This document shows positions 1-13,536 of a DNA stretch of 64,000 bases, in pieces (within the stretch, counting starts at the first letter, position 1; each line of letters begins with the position of its first letter). The DNA is from Symsagittifera roscoffensis (lineage: Eukaryota; Xenacoelomorpha; Acoela; Convolutidae): NCBI RefSeq assembly GCF_963678635.1, contig NC_087063.1:45862101-45926100 (forward strand). The letters run 5' to 3'. Made by a program: the position numbers and the translations under genes. The notes beneath the pieces are model-generated. The model made no database searches. It saw only the letters and a program-made list of their open reading frames with translations, and had not been told where the DNA came from.

Positions 1-2645
1 TTTCAATTTAAAAGCTGATTCACAGACAGGTGAAAGTACGGAAGATGCGATTTGTTCTTCTCTGTAACTTCTTTGTTCCTAAAGCGAAAACAGACGCTGT
101 TATAATGTATAGTGTTTCCTATGACTTATAGAGATATTAAAAACTGATGCACATTTTTTTCAATCCGGTTTATTTGAGAAATTGTTAAGACTGATGAAAT
201 CTAGATATTAAAAAAACAGAGGACATGAATACCAAAAAAGTGTGAAAAAGTGTCAAAAATTATGCGAAACAGACTTCGTTGAATTTCAAAACTTCTCTCT
301 AATTGGAATTTCAAACGGCAAAATTCCATTCCAAGACTATCGAAGTATTGTTATCCGGAAAACTTTTTCGAACACCTGGTTTAAATAAGCTTTTGACATT
401 AATATTTGCCATATATGATTAAATACACCATGATACTCTTTTGAAGAGTGATTCTTTTTCATCGTGGCATGATTTTGATCATCAAGAACTGATTGCTGGA
501 AAAAAGTGTCTCAGTCAAAGTTAACTCATTTTTTCTCGTTTTGTTAACCAAGTTGTTTGAAATCGAAGAGTTCAAGCAATTTCAAAATGGTTCATAGTGC
601 TTACGTGTAACATCTTATACAAAGTTTTATCACTCAAATGGATCTGGAGCACTTACATCAGAAATAATGTTCAGTCAGAACAAAGCATCAAATTGGCGAC
701 AAATTAAGTGTCTGTGTTTTCTACGTGTCGCATGACGCTCACATCTGTTAATGGTCAGAATCTAATTTTTTGACAAGTTCAATTTCATTCCATTTCGAAT
801 TAGGACTTTTCAAAATTGATTTTTTGAAAAGTCTTCTAAAGCTATTCAGATTATTGTCATGCATCAAAACTAGATGCGTCTCATTTTTTGACACTGCTTT
901 ACTATTGAGCTATCAAAGAATATATTTTTTAAAAATTGTTTCTCCTCTCCTCTCAAAGAGCCGAATCAAAGAGGTTTGTTTGGCACAGTGATAGATACCC
1001 GTCGTTTGCAAGTATCTATACAAAATATTGTATATGCTCGGGTAGTTTTTTCTTCATTTTTTAATAACACCTCAGTTCAATGGGAACTTTGACACGCTGG
1101 ATTCATAAATTATTTGCCCTTTATTAGCATTTGGCTCCTTGGTCAGAAGCACAAATACTGTGAAATTTACATTCCGATGGAAAAAAGATTTTTAAACTAG
1201 GTTAGATTTTTTTCTCTTCTGACTTTTCTGATGAATGAAGCTGTAAAGCACAATCCAACGTCACTGTTCATCCGGAATAGTAGTCAGAACTTATCATCCG
1301 AAAGGTAACTTTCTCGACATTGACTCAAGTCAAGATGAAAGCGCCCCATGCTGAGAAGTTTTTGCCATCCACAATCACCTCGTTTCGGCAGGGCTAGCAT
1401 AATTTCATTCAAGTCTACCTTCGACTCGGAAGATTACCCTTTTCAACAGACATCGTTGTCTGCTTCTTTCAAAATTGCCCCTAAAGACAACAGAGAATAA
1501 AGAATTTTGATCAAGAATAAAACGAATTGGCCAGCTGTTGACCAAAAGTAGTACCACACAACAATAACCAGCCGAAGTATATACCAGCAAAAAAAAACAT
1601 AACTTTTTTTAACTAAATTAACAAATTTAACTATTGTTATTATATAACAGTTACAAGAACTATGCAAGTTTCACTTTATGACTTATTTTTCGGCTGGTAT
1701 GAATATTCTTTGCAAAATAAAATTTACTTGATTTATAATATACTCTGTTCATTTTGGCTGGGTTTCTTTGGCCAGTTCTTTCACACTCAATTTATTATCG
1801 TTCCAACCATTGAAAATGGAAAGAAGCTGCCTGTTTGGGTGTGTTTTTTCCCGCGCAAAAACAGGTACCACAAAAATTATGGGATCATAGTTGAGTGATA
1901 TATCAGAGTAAAACCTTTTCCGTGGCGTTTCGAACGACAACTAAAAAATTTCAAAAAGTTCTCCCAATGTCAAAACCGTTTTGAACGTTTTGATTTTCAA
2001 TCTAATTTCTAGAGATTAAATCCAATAACATTAATTATATGGAAAAAGTTCTTTTATGCTAAAAATCACTGGATATTGGCCAAGAAAAATTAGTTTTAAA
2101 AGCTTCCTTAGCGCTTTTTTGGCAATATAAATTTAATTTTTTAAAAAGATAAAATTCTTGTGGAAAAAATAGAAAAAAAATAAGAAGTTTCTTCGAAAAA
2201 CTTTTTCAGGTATTGATCATTCATTTGATTGAGACAACTGTTGTCGATTATACCTAATTCATTAATTTTCTACGCGTTTGCCTAATTTTTTTCATGAAAC
2301 CACGGACTAAAAAAGTTACTATTTTTTACTATTGAAGAAGTTACTATTGAAGAACAAATGAAAAACTTTTTTTTTGTAATTTTCATATGTAGCACAATGA
2401 TGGAAAACATTAATGTTGCGTTGATGAAACAATGATGACTCAGCGCTAGAAACCTTTTTTGTCAGCAACTAATCAGGGATGTTGTATCGACAAATGAGCA
2501 ATAACCGTGTTCATTATCCAAAGAATTCATATTCAATTTTAAAACAAAATGCGGTTTAAAAAGTATATTTTTTGGTTTATCATGATAGTTGGTTATGATG
2601 TTTAACAAAACAAAAGTAGGAGACTATTTGAAATTTTAATGCATT
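1..2645. other. Gene-free AT-rich stretch
   Basis: No open frame longer than about 80 codons resembles a known family, and I saw no RT, endonuclease or gag motif on either strand. The sequence is AT-rich with many short A and T runs. Short open frames here look like chance frames. It could be decayed repeat or intergenic DNA. Confidence 0.6.
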
Positions 2646-2654
2646 GTAGACAAT

Positions 2655-3124
2655 GGGGCCTAGGAAATTAGACGATAAGCAAATTAGACGGATGCTACAA
2701 AAACGAAATTAGATGGAATTTATATTTTACAGATCTGACATTTTAGACGTGAAAGCTATGAAAAGGAAAGGGCCAACAAAATTTTTTCTTAATAGCCAAG
2801 TTTCAAAAATACAAAAAGAACATTAAATGTCAATAACTATCAAAACAATTAGTTTAAGAGAACGAAAAATGTCAAGTCCGAATACTACAAAAGAATTTTG
2901 AATTGAATAAATTATGCATGATTGACTTGTAAAATCTTTGACTACCAAAATTTAACTGTTGTCAACAAACAATGATATTTTTTCGCGCAATTTGTCTGCA
3001 AACAATTTTAATCTCTCTCACCTTCGCCTATTTTCTCACAATTGCAGTTTTGCAAAATCGTCTATATTCCTTTTAAGTACCTCCGTCTAATTTGCTTATC
3101 GTCTAATTTCTCAACTCAAGCCCC
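2655..3124. mobile_element. MITE with 9-bp target-site duplication
   Basis: A 470-bp non-coding element begins GGGGCCTAGG and ends CTCAAGCCCC. Its terminal inverted repeats share the core AAATTAGACGATAAGCAAAT followed by TAGACGG, offset by a small indel. The left arm covers about 2655-2697 and the right arm about 3078-3124. It is flanked by perfect direct repeats GTAGACAAT at 2646-2654 and 3125-3133. A 9-bp duplication with long TIRs is typical of Mutator-like elements, and 8 bp would suggest hAT; both readings fit, since TAGACAAT is also shared. No transposase is encoded, so the element is non-autonomous. Confidence 0.85.
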
Positions 3125-3133
3125 GTAGACAAT

Positions 3134-6100
3134 ATATATTTCTGCCCTATTAGTTTCCCTAAAACATATATACCAGACAAATTGATATAACAATATGTAA
3201 TTGTAGAATTATATCAAACCTATATTCCTGAAAGTTATGGCGCGCAGTAAACAACTCATTTGAAGTGGTTACTGCTCATGGCATTACTCTTGCGGATTTC
3301 TTTCTGATAGACATTTTTCTATCAAATTGGTTTGCTCAACAAACATGTCCAAAAAAATTGAATTAGTCGGTATTCTTGATGTAAATAGTCAATGTAAATG
3401 TGGATGATATCTAAGTTTTTTCTCAACCGCCTACTCAAAAAAGCTTAGCCAAACAATTTTAAAACTTAAATTAACTTGATGTTATTAAATTATGATGTAT
3501 ATTGCTTACTATACTGCTCAATTTTTTGCTATCATATAGAAATCAAAGCTTTTCGTAAGTTTTTTTGCCCATTGAATTTTTTTGAAGATTGATTCAAGCT
3601 CTGGAAATAAATAAAAAGCATTTATAAATACGGTAAAATGAATTAAAAAAGAATATTTGATTTTTTGTTTCTTGATTCAAGCGCTGGAAAAGAATGAAAA
3701 AGAGCACAATTTTTTTGCTTGCAAACACTTAAAGAAAACAATTTTAGATATGAGAACAACTTGAAAAATTTTAAAAAGTCTTTACTGAAAAACTTATTGG
3801 AAAACTAAAGTTGCTGTGAGCAACCTAACTAATTTAACATTTTTTTTGCTTCGAAAACAACCTTATTTCTAATGCTCAAGCGGTTGCCTGAAAAAAAACT
3901 TTTGGTTTTTTGCTAATATATGGAAGCTAACTATCCAACTTAGTGTGTTTCGAATAACTAAAACCCAATGGCTTGCTTCAAACTTTTCAAATTTACGATT
4001 TTCATCTCAAGTCCAATTCTCAAGTCCAATACAATTTTAATCAGCTAGAATTTCCACTGGTCAAAAAACTACGGAAGTAAACTTTTTTTTTCAAACCAGC
4101 TTCTAAAAGCAACTTTCTTGATTGTTTTAAAAATTTTTTAACGAACAGTTTCTTATATCGCATAACAAAAATTTTTTGCGAACCAATTGAATTTTTGACA
4201 AAAAATCTGGGACGTCTCAAAATTTTATGAGCCAATCGCTTTCTTGACGTGAATTTTACTATTCCTTGCTGAAAGATTTTAGTTATGGGAAAAAAACGTT
4301 CACTATTACAAGTTTTCAACGCTCAATTCTATTCCATGTATAATCACGGCTAAAATAACTTCAATTTTTGACAGATCAGATTCAAAAAGAGAATAATCAA
4401 AAAGAGAAGTTGAAAGTTAATACAGAAAAAGAAAAAACCATAGTTAAGAGATTCAAAAAGAGAAGTTGAATGTTAATACAGAAAAAGGAAAAACCATAGT
4501 TATGACGAAATAAAAAAATTGTTAATTTACTTAGGATTACTTCATTTTATTTTACTAATAAAATAGTTAAATTTATGCAGTCTCACAGTTTTTGTTTGTC
4601 ATATAATTGTAAGTGTATCTTTAGGGCATGTTTGTCACGTTTTCTTGATCTTAGACCAGTTTGTTTATATTGTAAAATATTTTGAACCATGATGATTCAC
4701 AAAAGTTTCGCGATGGTTTGAAATAACAATGCACAATTCTTATCATATCTTAAAATTTGTCAATTCATAATTCCTTGAATAATTCCTTCTTAATGAATTA
4801 TTTTTGTTTGAATCTATTTAGTTTTCAAAAAGTTGTGAAATATTTCAATTTTCGAACCAATTGGAGTTGTACAATTTCAGTCATTGCGCCTAAATGAAAG
4901 TAAATTAACTTTATAACGGAAATTCCATCATTATATGGGAGGAAGGAACACAACGGTAAGACCCATAGGCTCCATCGTTTTTTGTTGAAACAAAACAGAT
5001 GATGGTAAAAAAAAATTAAATCCAAAATAAGTCTTTGGTTCTCAGAAGATGGAAAACAATCAGGCGATTAAAAATCCGATTCCGAGATTTGAACACGTAC
5101 TGAATTCGAAAAAATTTTTACCTGAGCATAAACACAGAAAAATGTGAGCATTGTTTTATCGCACGGACAACACAAAGTTTTTGAAATTGTAACCCGGGAA
5201 CATCGGCGGCGTAGGCGGAGGATCGCAAAATTGATGAGAATACAATCATAGGACAGTTTCGAAAATAAGTTCAAAAAAAAAATGGATAACAACGATAAAC
5301 TTGTAATCCCAAGCTCCTCTACAGGTGATTTTTGACGCAAAGACCTAATGAAAACGTTGCAGAACTGGAAAACTTTTTGAAAAAAAATCAACAAACTGGG
5401 ATGAATTTAATGTTTTCAAATTCTGAACAATTAGTTAGTATGCCAAAAAAACCTTGTTTTTCTTAAGTATAAGCCGAGTTTAAAAAAATCATTACGTAAG
5501 GTTTGTGAATGATTGATAACTATTAGTTGCAAGCAGTTTTCCAGGCAGCCAAAGATGCCTTTGCCCACCTAATAGCTTTACTTGCTCTTTTAGCATCTGC
5601 AGTAAAAACCAAGGCTACCTTAAGCAAAATATTTGGTTTGGAGCACGAGAGTGGGACATATATTGATGCATTAACAGTTTGGTTTGACTAACAGTTTGCT
5701 TTCTGAAGTAGCTCCGGATTACAAAGTCCCAGAAAATTTGATTCAACCCTTTTTATAAAAATTACTTCTAATTTTGAAAAGAGAACCAACTGGTGCAGAA
5801 AAATCCAATACTCACCAGAATAAGTACAAGTCGCTTTGGTTGAATGTAAGCTTAAGTGAAAATCTGATTTAAAAAAAATTGCTATTGGTCTTCGCCAAGG
5901 TTGAATTTTTTTTTGAAAATATAGAAGTGCGTCTGCGGAAAAGTTGAAACATAGGAAGGATGGCATGTCCTATCTTGCTTGAAAAAATCATGGAGATTCC
6001 CCTAGTTATTCGCCTTGAGAAAGCAAAATTAAGCTTTCACTATCATTTCTTCTGTTTTAGAGTCACAACACCTCCACAGAACAGACTAGCAGAGGCCAGA

Positions 6101-7980
6101 CAGTTCGACAATTGTCCCATCGACTGCTGGTGGTCAGCTCCCCTAAGACTTATCATTAGTTGGCTCATTAGACCCTATTAAAAGAAGCGAAGTCTGTCTT
6201 TTACCACATGACGGCGGTGGCTGAAGTGCAAGTTCGGTAGCCTGATAAAAAAAGAAATTTAGTTTTTGATGGATATTGAGTCAGCATTGAGATTTTTGAG
6301 GTGTCAGCATTGAGATTTTTTCAAACTCAGCTTTCTCAGAACTTGAGTACACAAACCGGAAAACAGGGGCAAATATTTTTTTAGCAGAGAATTTGACTCA
6401 AACTTTAGGTTGGTACTCTGCTTGCGTATTCGGCTCGATAAAGATTTTGTACTTTCAAAGATTTTTTTAGAGTTAAGGGAACACAGATGCAGCTGAGTGT
6501 TAGTGTCTGATAAGCCTGTAGCCTCACATCTTTACGTCATCCTTCATGAGTCTCTTTTAACTCTGGAGTTTTCGGTTTGTTCTATGCAGTTGTTAGTTTT
6601 CTCCTTCTGATTGAATTGATTCCCAACCATCTGACTCTTTCTTTTTTTAACACATTATAACAAAATAACTAGAATTTTAAATTTAATGCAAATAAGCAAA
6701 AACAGGATGTGTTCAGACCTAAAATCACTTGTGAAATCAATTGATAAAATAAAATGTTTTCAATTTTTTGGAAAAATGGCCAAAAATATCTAAGGACAAA
6801 AAACTGTAGACCTTAGATAGCTTTGAAAAATTGTTTCAATTAGCTGTGACAGATCGATTGAAGCCAGCAAGAAATTATTTTAAAAAAAATGTGGCAAAAT
6901 TTGAATAAGAGAACTCGACAGCTTATAAATTGAATTAAAATCTGCATCTATTGAAAACAGAAGATCAACCCTTATGGTACATCCAAAAATTAAATCAAAG
7001 TAATCAAAATTGAATTTACTGAAAATTTTCTCATTCAATTGACTATGCACAATCATTAAAACTCGGTATGATGCTTTTAGAAATTTCTAACCTAAATTAT
7101 CTCAAAACTGATGATAAAGCCTTCTTACCTCGATGTTTTTCTTAAAACCGTTTCTAGAACTCAAAATCACGAATTAACTCTATAGTCACTGATCTAAGTT
7201 TGAAAAATCAATAACCAAAAAATTTTATTAGCACCTCCTATAAAAACAGATTATTTGGCTAACATTTTCATAGATGAATTTGAATTAAATGCGAACAAAT
7301 CTCGAAAAAACGCAAAATTTGAACAAACATTTAAACGCAAAATGTAAGATAAAACCTATTCAGAAGAGTTATTCAAACCAAATTTTGCAAAAATTAAAAA
7401 CAAAACCTTCTTCAAGCAAAGTAACCAGGAAGCAAAGTTCACGATTTTTAATCAAAATATACTTCAAATTATCAAACAAATCGTTGCTCCTTCGCAAAAA
7501 ACAGCGTTTATACTTGAAAATAAACCAGAAAAAAACTTTTCAAGATAAAAATTTCATATCACAGTTTTTCAATTAAAAAACAGAAAGAGAAAAATGGATT
7601 ATTCATGAAGAGAAAACAAACTTCATAAAACTGTCTGGCAATATTTGTTTCTGAAAAATCCTTCGGAGAATTTATAACAAATATCTTTAAAAAGGCTAAT
7701 CTCTTTAGCTTTAAACTTTCAACGCTGAAATGTTGGTCTAAAAAACGACACCAAAAATTGCCTAGCTATAGAACCATATAAAAAAAGCTGTAAAACAAAA
7801 CTCAATTTTCGCTTGCATTACTTGCTGCACTCGAAAATAAAGAAGAAGTTCTCAAACCTAAAGCAGAACACTCACAAAGCTCATCAAATATGGTTGCTTA
7901 ACCTACATCCATCTGTTTTTTCTTTTCAATGAATACCTGAAAATCAATTTTTTCCTCACAAGCTTTTCAAGCAATTGTCA
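3134..7980. other. Gene-free AT-rich stretch
   Basis: No recognisable coding sequence. The frame at 7289-7576 (+) encodes a Lys/Gln/Asn-rich low-complexity peptide with no motif and is probably chance. A short duplication at 4398-4507 is listed separately. Confidence 0.55.
4398..4507. repeat. 56-bp direct tandem duplication
   Basis: A segment starting CAAAAAGAGAAGTTGAA and ending in ACCATAGTTA occurs twice in a row, starting at 4398 and 4454. The copies differ at only a few bases. Confidence 0.7.
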
Positions 7981-7984
7981 CAAT

Positions 7985-8990
7985 ATATGAAAAAGATAAT
8001 TCTGAAGTAGCAGAAAGCTACAGGCCTATCTCATTTAGAATATAAAAAATTAAAGAATTTCTTTTCACTCAAAACCAGTCTAAGTAACACTCAGTTTAAA
8101 TTTAGAACATATTACCAAACATTTGATGCTATTTTGTTTTCACGGAAGCATTTGATAGGGACGTTTCTGCTGCTGGCTGTTTATTCGTCTCCCTAAGGCA
8201 GTTGGTTCATTTACAATAACCTTTCAGAAGAAAAACTCAAACAATTAATTATATTGAACCCGCGACACACTTGCTAATTTCTTTCACAAGCGGCAAAGTC
8301 AGAAAGCGATATTAAATAACTCTGAATCAGATTGGCTCTACTTTCAACAAGTGGTCCCACAAGGCACTGTTCTAGGAGCTCATAAATTTTCAACGTGTAC
8401 ACCAAGGATCTTAAACTAAAATAAACTTAAACAAGGATCTTAAAATAAACTGAAAACTTCATTCAAAGTAGTGCAATATGCAGATGACCCAATTCTTTTC
8501 TGAGAAGACAAAAACATCAAATCCGCAATAAAGGAACAAGAAAAAAAAAGCAAAAAGAGACACTTAGTCCAGCTCAATGCTAAACAAAACAGAGCTTTTT
8601 ATCTTCACAAGGAGAGATGTTAGAAAAAGTGAAAAAAAAACGTGTAAAGTGAAAAGCAAAGAAAAGACTAATGTGAAATACCTCGGAGCAATATTAACAA
8701 AAAATAAACTACAATCGATCAAGAAACAAGTTGGGAAATAAACTACAATCGATCAAGAAACTAATTCTTATCAAAGCTAGTCCAGTACTCATTAACGCAC
8801 TCGTTGTCAGTCACGTACACCACACTGGTATCCTGCTTAATGGACTTTCAGCAAATTCATCAGTGTCATCAGGTTCTTTCAGATGGGCAACTAAAACGTG
8901 ATCATGCAAAACCTAAATTACGCTCTGATCGCAAAATAAAACAAGGCATAAGCAGTAGCATTGTTTCTTCATTGGAGAGTAATTAACCAT
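7985..8990 (+). pseudogene. Decayed non-LTR reverse transcriptase fragment (jockey/CR1-like)
   Basis: Read in three frames, this stretch gives the ordered RT motifs of jockey/CR1-type elements: ESYRPISF near 8010-8035, VPQGTVLGA near 8350-8380, QYADDPILF (the YADD catalytic box) near 8473-8500, QLNAKQNRAF near 8570, VKYLGAILT near 8669, then an ALVVSHVHHTG-like thumb segment near 8800. Several stops and frameshifts separate the motifs, so it is inactive. A 37-bp tandem duplication sits at about 8702-8770. The parent element's ends are not clear. Confidence 0.7.
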
Positions 8991-9985
8991 TTTTGGAGAA
9001 TCAGTCACCTCCTAATACCAGCCTACGAACAAAGTGTTACCTTGATTTTTGCTGTTTGCTGCTCTGATCATCTTTCCTTCTTTTTTTTTGATCTTTTTAT
9101 GGTTTAATTTCTATGTTACTTTTTTTTGGAGCATGTTCACATTACCATTCCATAAGCATGTTTAAAAAATTGCCAAAAGACGAAACTGACAAAACAGTTT
9201 ACAGTGAGTCCTCACTAAGCTTAAACTACCATGTGGTGGTACAGGAAAAAAACGATTTCAGTTATTAATTTATAGCTTCCAAGAAAGATGAAAAGATTAT
9301 TTTGTGGAATGATCTCATAAATAGTTTTTTACGGCACATATTTCCAACGCATTTTAACCCCTGAAGAATCACAAACTAATCAGCAACCTTAAGAAGTTAC
9401 CAAATCTCTACGCAATTGTTTAATGCAAGACCGACTTACGTCTTTGAACGCTTGACGTTCTAGTTATCAACCTCACTGAAAACACTCTCTAGTACAGAAA
9501 AATTGGACGATAGACTCATACGATCTTACAGACAACTGCATCAATCTGTAGACCAAGAGCTACGATCACTTGCAAAAATCCTTCACTACTACCAAACCTT
9601 GGAGGCACTCTTCAGGACAAAATCAATCAAACGGAAACCTTCGAAGAGCAGAAGAAGGCCGAGCCAACAACATTTTACGAAAGTGTCGATCAATAGAGAT
9701 AGTGCGTTTACTTGAACTTGGTGTACTCTTTGAGTCTTTGATTCAAATTCCCAATTTAAAAAAAAACAATGTCAAACAGGAGTACTCTTTGAGTCTTGAT
9801 TTGGAGTCCGAGACAATAGTCATTCTTCAGCCTTAAGAACTGTTTGATAATGAGTTCTATTACTAGTGGTAAAAAATTTGTAAAAAGTCCTCAAATGATT
9901 CAAGTTGTTAGTCTTATAGCAAAATTGTCATTAAAAATGAGAAAAAATCAACTGAACTTTTCCTGGATGCAATATGCATGTAACA
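8991..9985. other. No gene recognised
   Basis: AT-rich sequence between two dead non-LTR fragments. Two overlapping short frames at 9503-9836 (+) encode peptides with no family resemblance. The stretch may include decayed element UTR. Confidence 0.45.
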
Positions 9986-10276
9986 GAAGCATGTACGCAG
10001 CTGAGGGCTTTAGGCATTAGAGGGGTCATTAGAAGAATCACTAGAAGGATCATTTGAGGGATCAAAATGGGCTTCATGGAAATCAAGGAATGCAATGCAG
10101 CAAACCCACGGCAAGACTTCGAAGATTTTCTAAACATCAAGCACAAAAAAAACAGTATCAAAACCAAACACAGATGAAAAAATTGAAAAAGACAAGAAAA
10201 GCGTCTCCAAAACAGTCATGAAATCAAAAATCTCAATGTGAAATCTGACTGCAAGGAAAAGAAGAAATAGTCTGCT

Positions 10277-11165
10277 GTGCAGGAGGCGTGTGTGACAGAT
10301 GGAATCCTCAAAAGAGGCATAGCTGAATTTGAAGACAAACACCCACAAAAACGACAGGAACATGATTTGATAAAAACACCAGAAGTACTTGATCATATCG
10401 TAGTAGAAACGGAAATCAGCCAGTTAGGAAGAATTGGGAAAAAACAAGACGACCAAAACAAAACGATCATGCTGAAGGTACCAAATCGATAGAAAAAAGC
10501 AATGATGGCATCAGCAGCACGAGTGAAAAATTTCAATCCACTTGTGTTCTTAGGCAAAAATTTAGCGGAAGAAGAAGCTAAAATGGAAGGCAAAGTCTTG
10601 ATGAGACGATCTCAGCTAATTGATGCTTAGAGTCAAGAAAAACAAAATCTGAGAGATTGCGACAGGAAGCTTTATCTACTAAAAGAAGGATTTTGGACTA
10701 TCTTAATTGAAGATAACAATTCCGGTGGCTCTCACTTACACCGACAACTATTTGAAAGGATGTGGATTCAAAAATCAGAGTCCCATAAGTCGAGAAAAAT
10801 GCACAAAACTAGCAAACTTTATAAATACTGACGATTATAACCTCCTCTTGATAACGGAAACCTGGTTATACCTTATTATTTATGACCGTTAACACTTTTT
10901 TAAGCTCTATCATATACAAACCTGACCGCAAAGAAATCATTTTCGTTTCAAAACACGGTATGTACCTCATTGCAGTGAAAAAGTATTGCATATTCGGAAA
11001 ATTAACACTACAAAATCCATAAAGGAGACCTGATCCAAATTTCTGGTGTTTTTTGGGGCAAATCCCTTAATAATGGAAGCAAAGTTGACATCATGTTCAC
11101 TGACTACGAGAAAGCCTATGAGAATGTTGATCACGGCATACTACTGTCAAAATTGTTCAAATTAG
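10277..11165 (+). pseudogene. Dead jockey/CR1-like element, 5' part: ORF1 tail, APE endonuclease, RT start
   Basis: At 10400-10630 the translation resembles the C-terminal part of non-LTR ORF1 proteins (a ...LGRIGK...MLKVP...VFLGKNL pattern) with in-frame stops. At 10707-10892 a 61-codon frame contains NLLLITETWL, the hallmark of the APE-type endonuclease start. At 11050-11165 there is an RT block with DIMFTDYEKAYENVDHGILL, equivalent to the usual D-F-x-K-A-F-D motif. Most of the endonuclease and the RT start are missing between 10.9 and 11.05 kb, so the element is internally deleted. A solo LTR interrupts the RT immediately after this block. Confidence 0.75.
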
Positions 11166-11169
11166 GTAT

Positions 11170-12025
11170 ATATCAGTCGCCTACTTATGTCACATATGAG
11201 GTTAAGAAAAACAGGCCCTATAATCATTGGCTCAAGGGTCAGGGACACTATCTCTTGTGCTTCTATACCTCATTCAGTCGGAGCCCATTCGGTTTGTGTA
11301 AGACATGAGAGTACAAATCGCGTTACCGCTTAGAAGCTACTACCAAAATACCAAAATACCTTCCACTCTAGAAATAAGAACGCCCCCATGGCTAGGTCTC
11401 TCAAAACCTAAAACACCCGAACGCCAATTAAAACAGGGTTGTAAGCTCTAGTATACCATTAATTTATTTATACAATGAACCTTTGATCCATTTCAGATGG
11501 ATCAACCTGAACCTGGCCTAATCGCAGCATAATCACATAAAATTCACTCAAAAAATTCAAATCAGGTACTCACATAGTGACGCGAATCTAGAACGTGAAG
11601 GTTAATAGTGAAGCAACTCTAGAAATTTTCTGCGATAAGTAGTTTTAAACTAACAAAATCAATCTTCTGAACCATTGGGCAGCTTCAGTTGTCCACCTTT
11701 CCGGTCAAGGTTCTCTCTCTCTCTTAACAACAATACTCCTGCAACATTTCACGTTTCTTTCTATCAGGAACAAAACAGCTCTACTTAAGTTGTTGATTTC
11801 AGTAAAATGCGACCAACAATTTTACTCTTGACTGACTTTTATTGATTTTCCCGCAATTCTGACACTTCTTTTCTGATCAAATTAACTTCCGATTTTCAGT
11901 TGTCGCGAAAAACTTGAGCATGACATGGTCGATTCGAAATTTTGAAAAATTATTTTTGTCCCAAATATCAAGGTTGAACTTCCAATCATAGTCAAAGTTC
12001 CAATTATGACTGACCGACTGGCACA
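11170..12025 (-). mobile_element. Solo LTR A, related to the giant Ty3/gypsy element
   Basis: The segment aligns along its length with the LTRs at 35379-36282 and 55828-56730, sharing blocks such as TTGATCCATTTCAGATGGAT and the end GACTGGCACA, but it is clearly diverged and starts ATATCAG instead of GTAACA. GTAT occurs on both sides (11166-11169 and 12026-12029). No internal retroelement sequence is present, so this is a solo LTR left by recombination. It interrupts the RT reading frame of the jockey-like element. Confidence 0.8.
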
Positions 12026-12029
12026 GTAT

Positions 12030-12680
12030 CAGAGGACGGACTTTTAAACTAATGAAATCATATTTAACCAACAGCTACCAGAGTGTTAGAGCTTGTGGCG
12101 AATTATCAGAACCTCTTCTGGTATCAAGCGGAGTGCCATAAGGATGCGTTTTAGCAAGTCTGCTATGTGTTATACATATAAAAGACCTCCCAGAGATATG
12201 TAAGCACTATCCCACTGATGAGCGCAGATAACTCAAATTTTATTTCGATAGACACGAAAAATCTTTGCTTTCAAACCGATCTCTCACAAGCAAATTAATA
12301 GAGCGGGGACCTTAAACTACCTCTGAACGCAAAAAATATGCTCAAAAACTTCTATGACAGACTCAACAGATACCTTCCAATTCTCCGGTAAAAGAATCGA
12401 ATAAAAGAACAGTAAAAAAAACTTGAGTATTCAAACCAAGGCTGCAGTGAGCAAAGCTTCAAAACAAAGGTAACCATGATTAGAATCAAGAACTAAACTA
12501 AATCGAAAAAATTCAATGGTTGTCCCTGTCATGCTATAAAGAAGTCCCTGCTGGTATCAAACATCGAAAATGGAAAAGTATTAGAAGCTTCACCGAAAAT
12601 GTCTATTATATGGATCCAAAATTACTGCTCAAGCAGATTTAATTACGAGAGTTTAATTTCAAATATACAAATTTTCCCCA
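12030..12680 (+). pseudogene. Dead jockey/CR1-like element, 3' part of RT
   Basis: This continues the RT interrupted by solo LTR A. The translation gives a SYLTNSYQSV-like segment, then VSSGVP followed by a stop and GCVLASLL (equivalent to SGVPQGSVLGPLLF) near 12115-12165, then HIKDLP (equivalent to YINDLP) near 12180. The catalytic box is degraded. The 3' end is not sharply visible and gives way near 12.7 kb to the REL-bearing half of the unit. Confidence 0.7.
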
Positions 12681-13536
12681 TGTCTCTTTTTTACAACTTC
12701 ATTATCTTCTAACTATATCAATTTTTGTGATCAGAAACTAAGAATTTGAATTGAAAGAATACGTAAAAAAGTGAAGCAACCATTTCGTGAGTAAAGATCC
12801 GATGATAAACTTTTAATTGACCTTAAGAAACCGCGACTATCGAAATGCCAGCAGAACTTATCCGAACAAGCGCAATAGAAAACAGACTTCCGAAGAGTGT
12901 GAATTTCAGTGATAGCATCGGACTGAAGAAAGAACGCTACATCAATTATGGCGGCATTTTGAGTCAAACTACAAGGAACAAATCTGAATTTCATGGCAAA
13001 TATGAGCAGTAAAACTTGAATATACAAGGCGAGAAATCTCTTGCCTGGTGGGGCTAAATACGTGTAACATACATACATGCATACGTACAAAAACGTAAAA
13101 TTTGTTTTTATGTTTTTCTTTCAAGATGTCACTAACATTTTGGAATGAGTTACATGACAAAATCAAATTGAAAATTATCATTTTTCGCAGAAAAGCAAAA
13201 TTAACTTGCAACAAGTCTTATTTATTAGTACTCAAAGAATATCCAACAGTGGTAAACTGAAGTTTTTGTAATTTTCAGCTATTGATTGTCATGATTGAAT
13301 AAAGTTTGCTTTTTCAAATCAATTCAGGCCTAAAAAAAAATGAAAGTATATGAGTTTCATTCCTTTTTTCTTAATGATAATCAGAAGGTCAAAGGTATTT
13401 AGTAACCGAGGTTACAGTCGGGAGTCCCTTCATCACGTATTCCAGTCAAAATCCTTGGAATTTTCTAGATATGGAAAGGATGATGATAAAATAAAAAATC
13501 AAGTCTTGATGTCCTTACAATTAAAATCAAAACGGG

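Larger units (their letters stand above)
9990..12786. repeat. Diverged first half of 6.4-kb composite unit (copy A)
   Basis: This stretch aligns with 16487-19223 and 22925-25661 but with many substitutions and small indels, whereas those two copies are nearly identical to each other. It contains the + strand jockey-like pseudogene and solo LTR A. The divergence shows it was already separate before the recent duplication of the neighbouring 6.4 kb. Confidence 0.75.

Noticed and set aside
13075-13115. CATA-type microsatellite as a telomeric or CRISPR-like array
   Set aside because: It has only a few irregular CATACATACATGCATACGTAC units, with no spacers and no conserved repeat.
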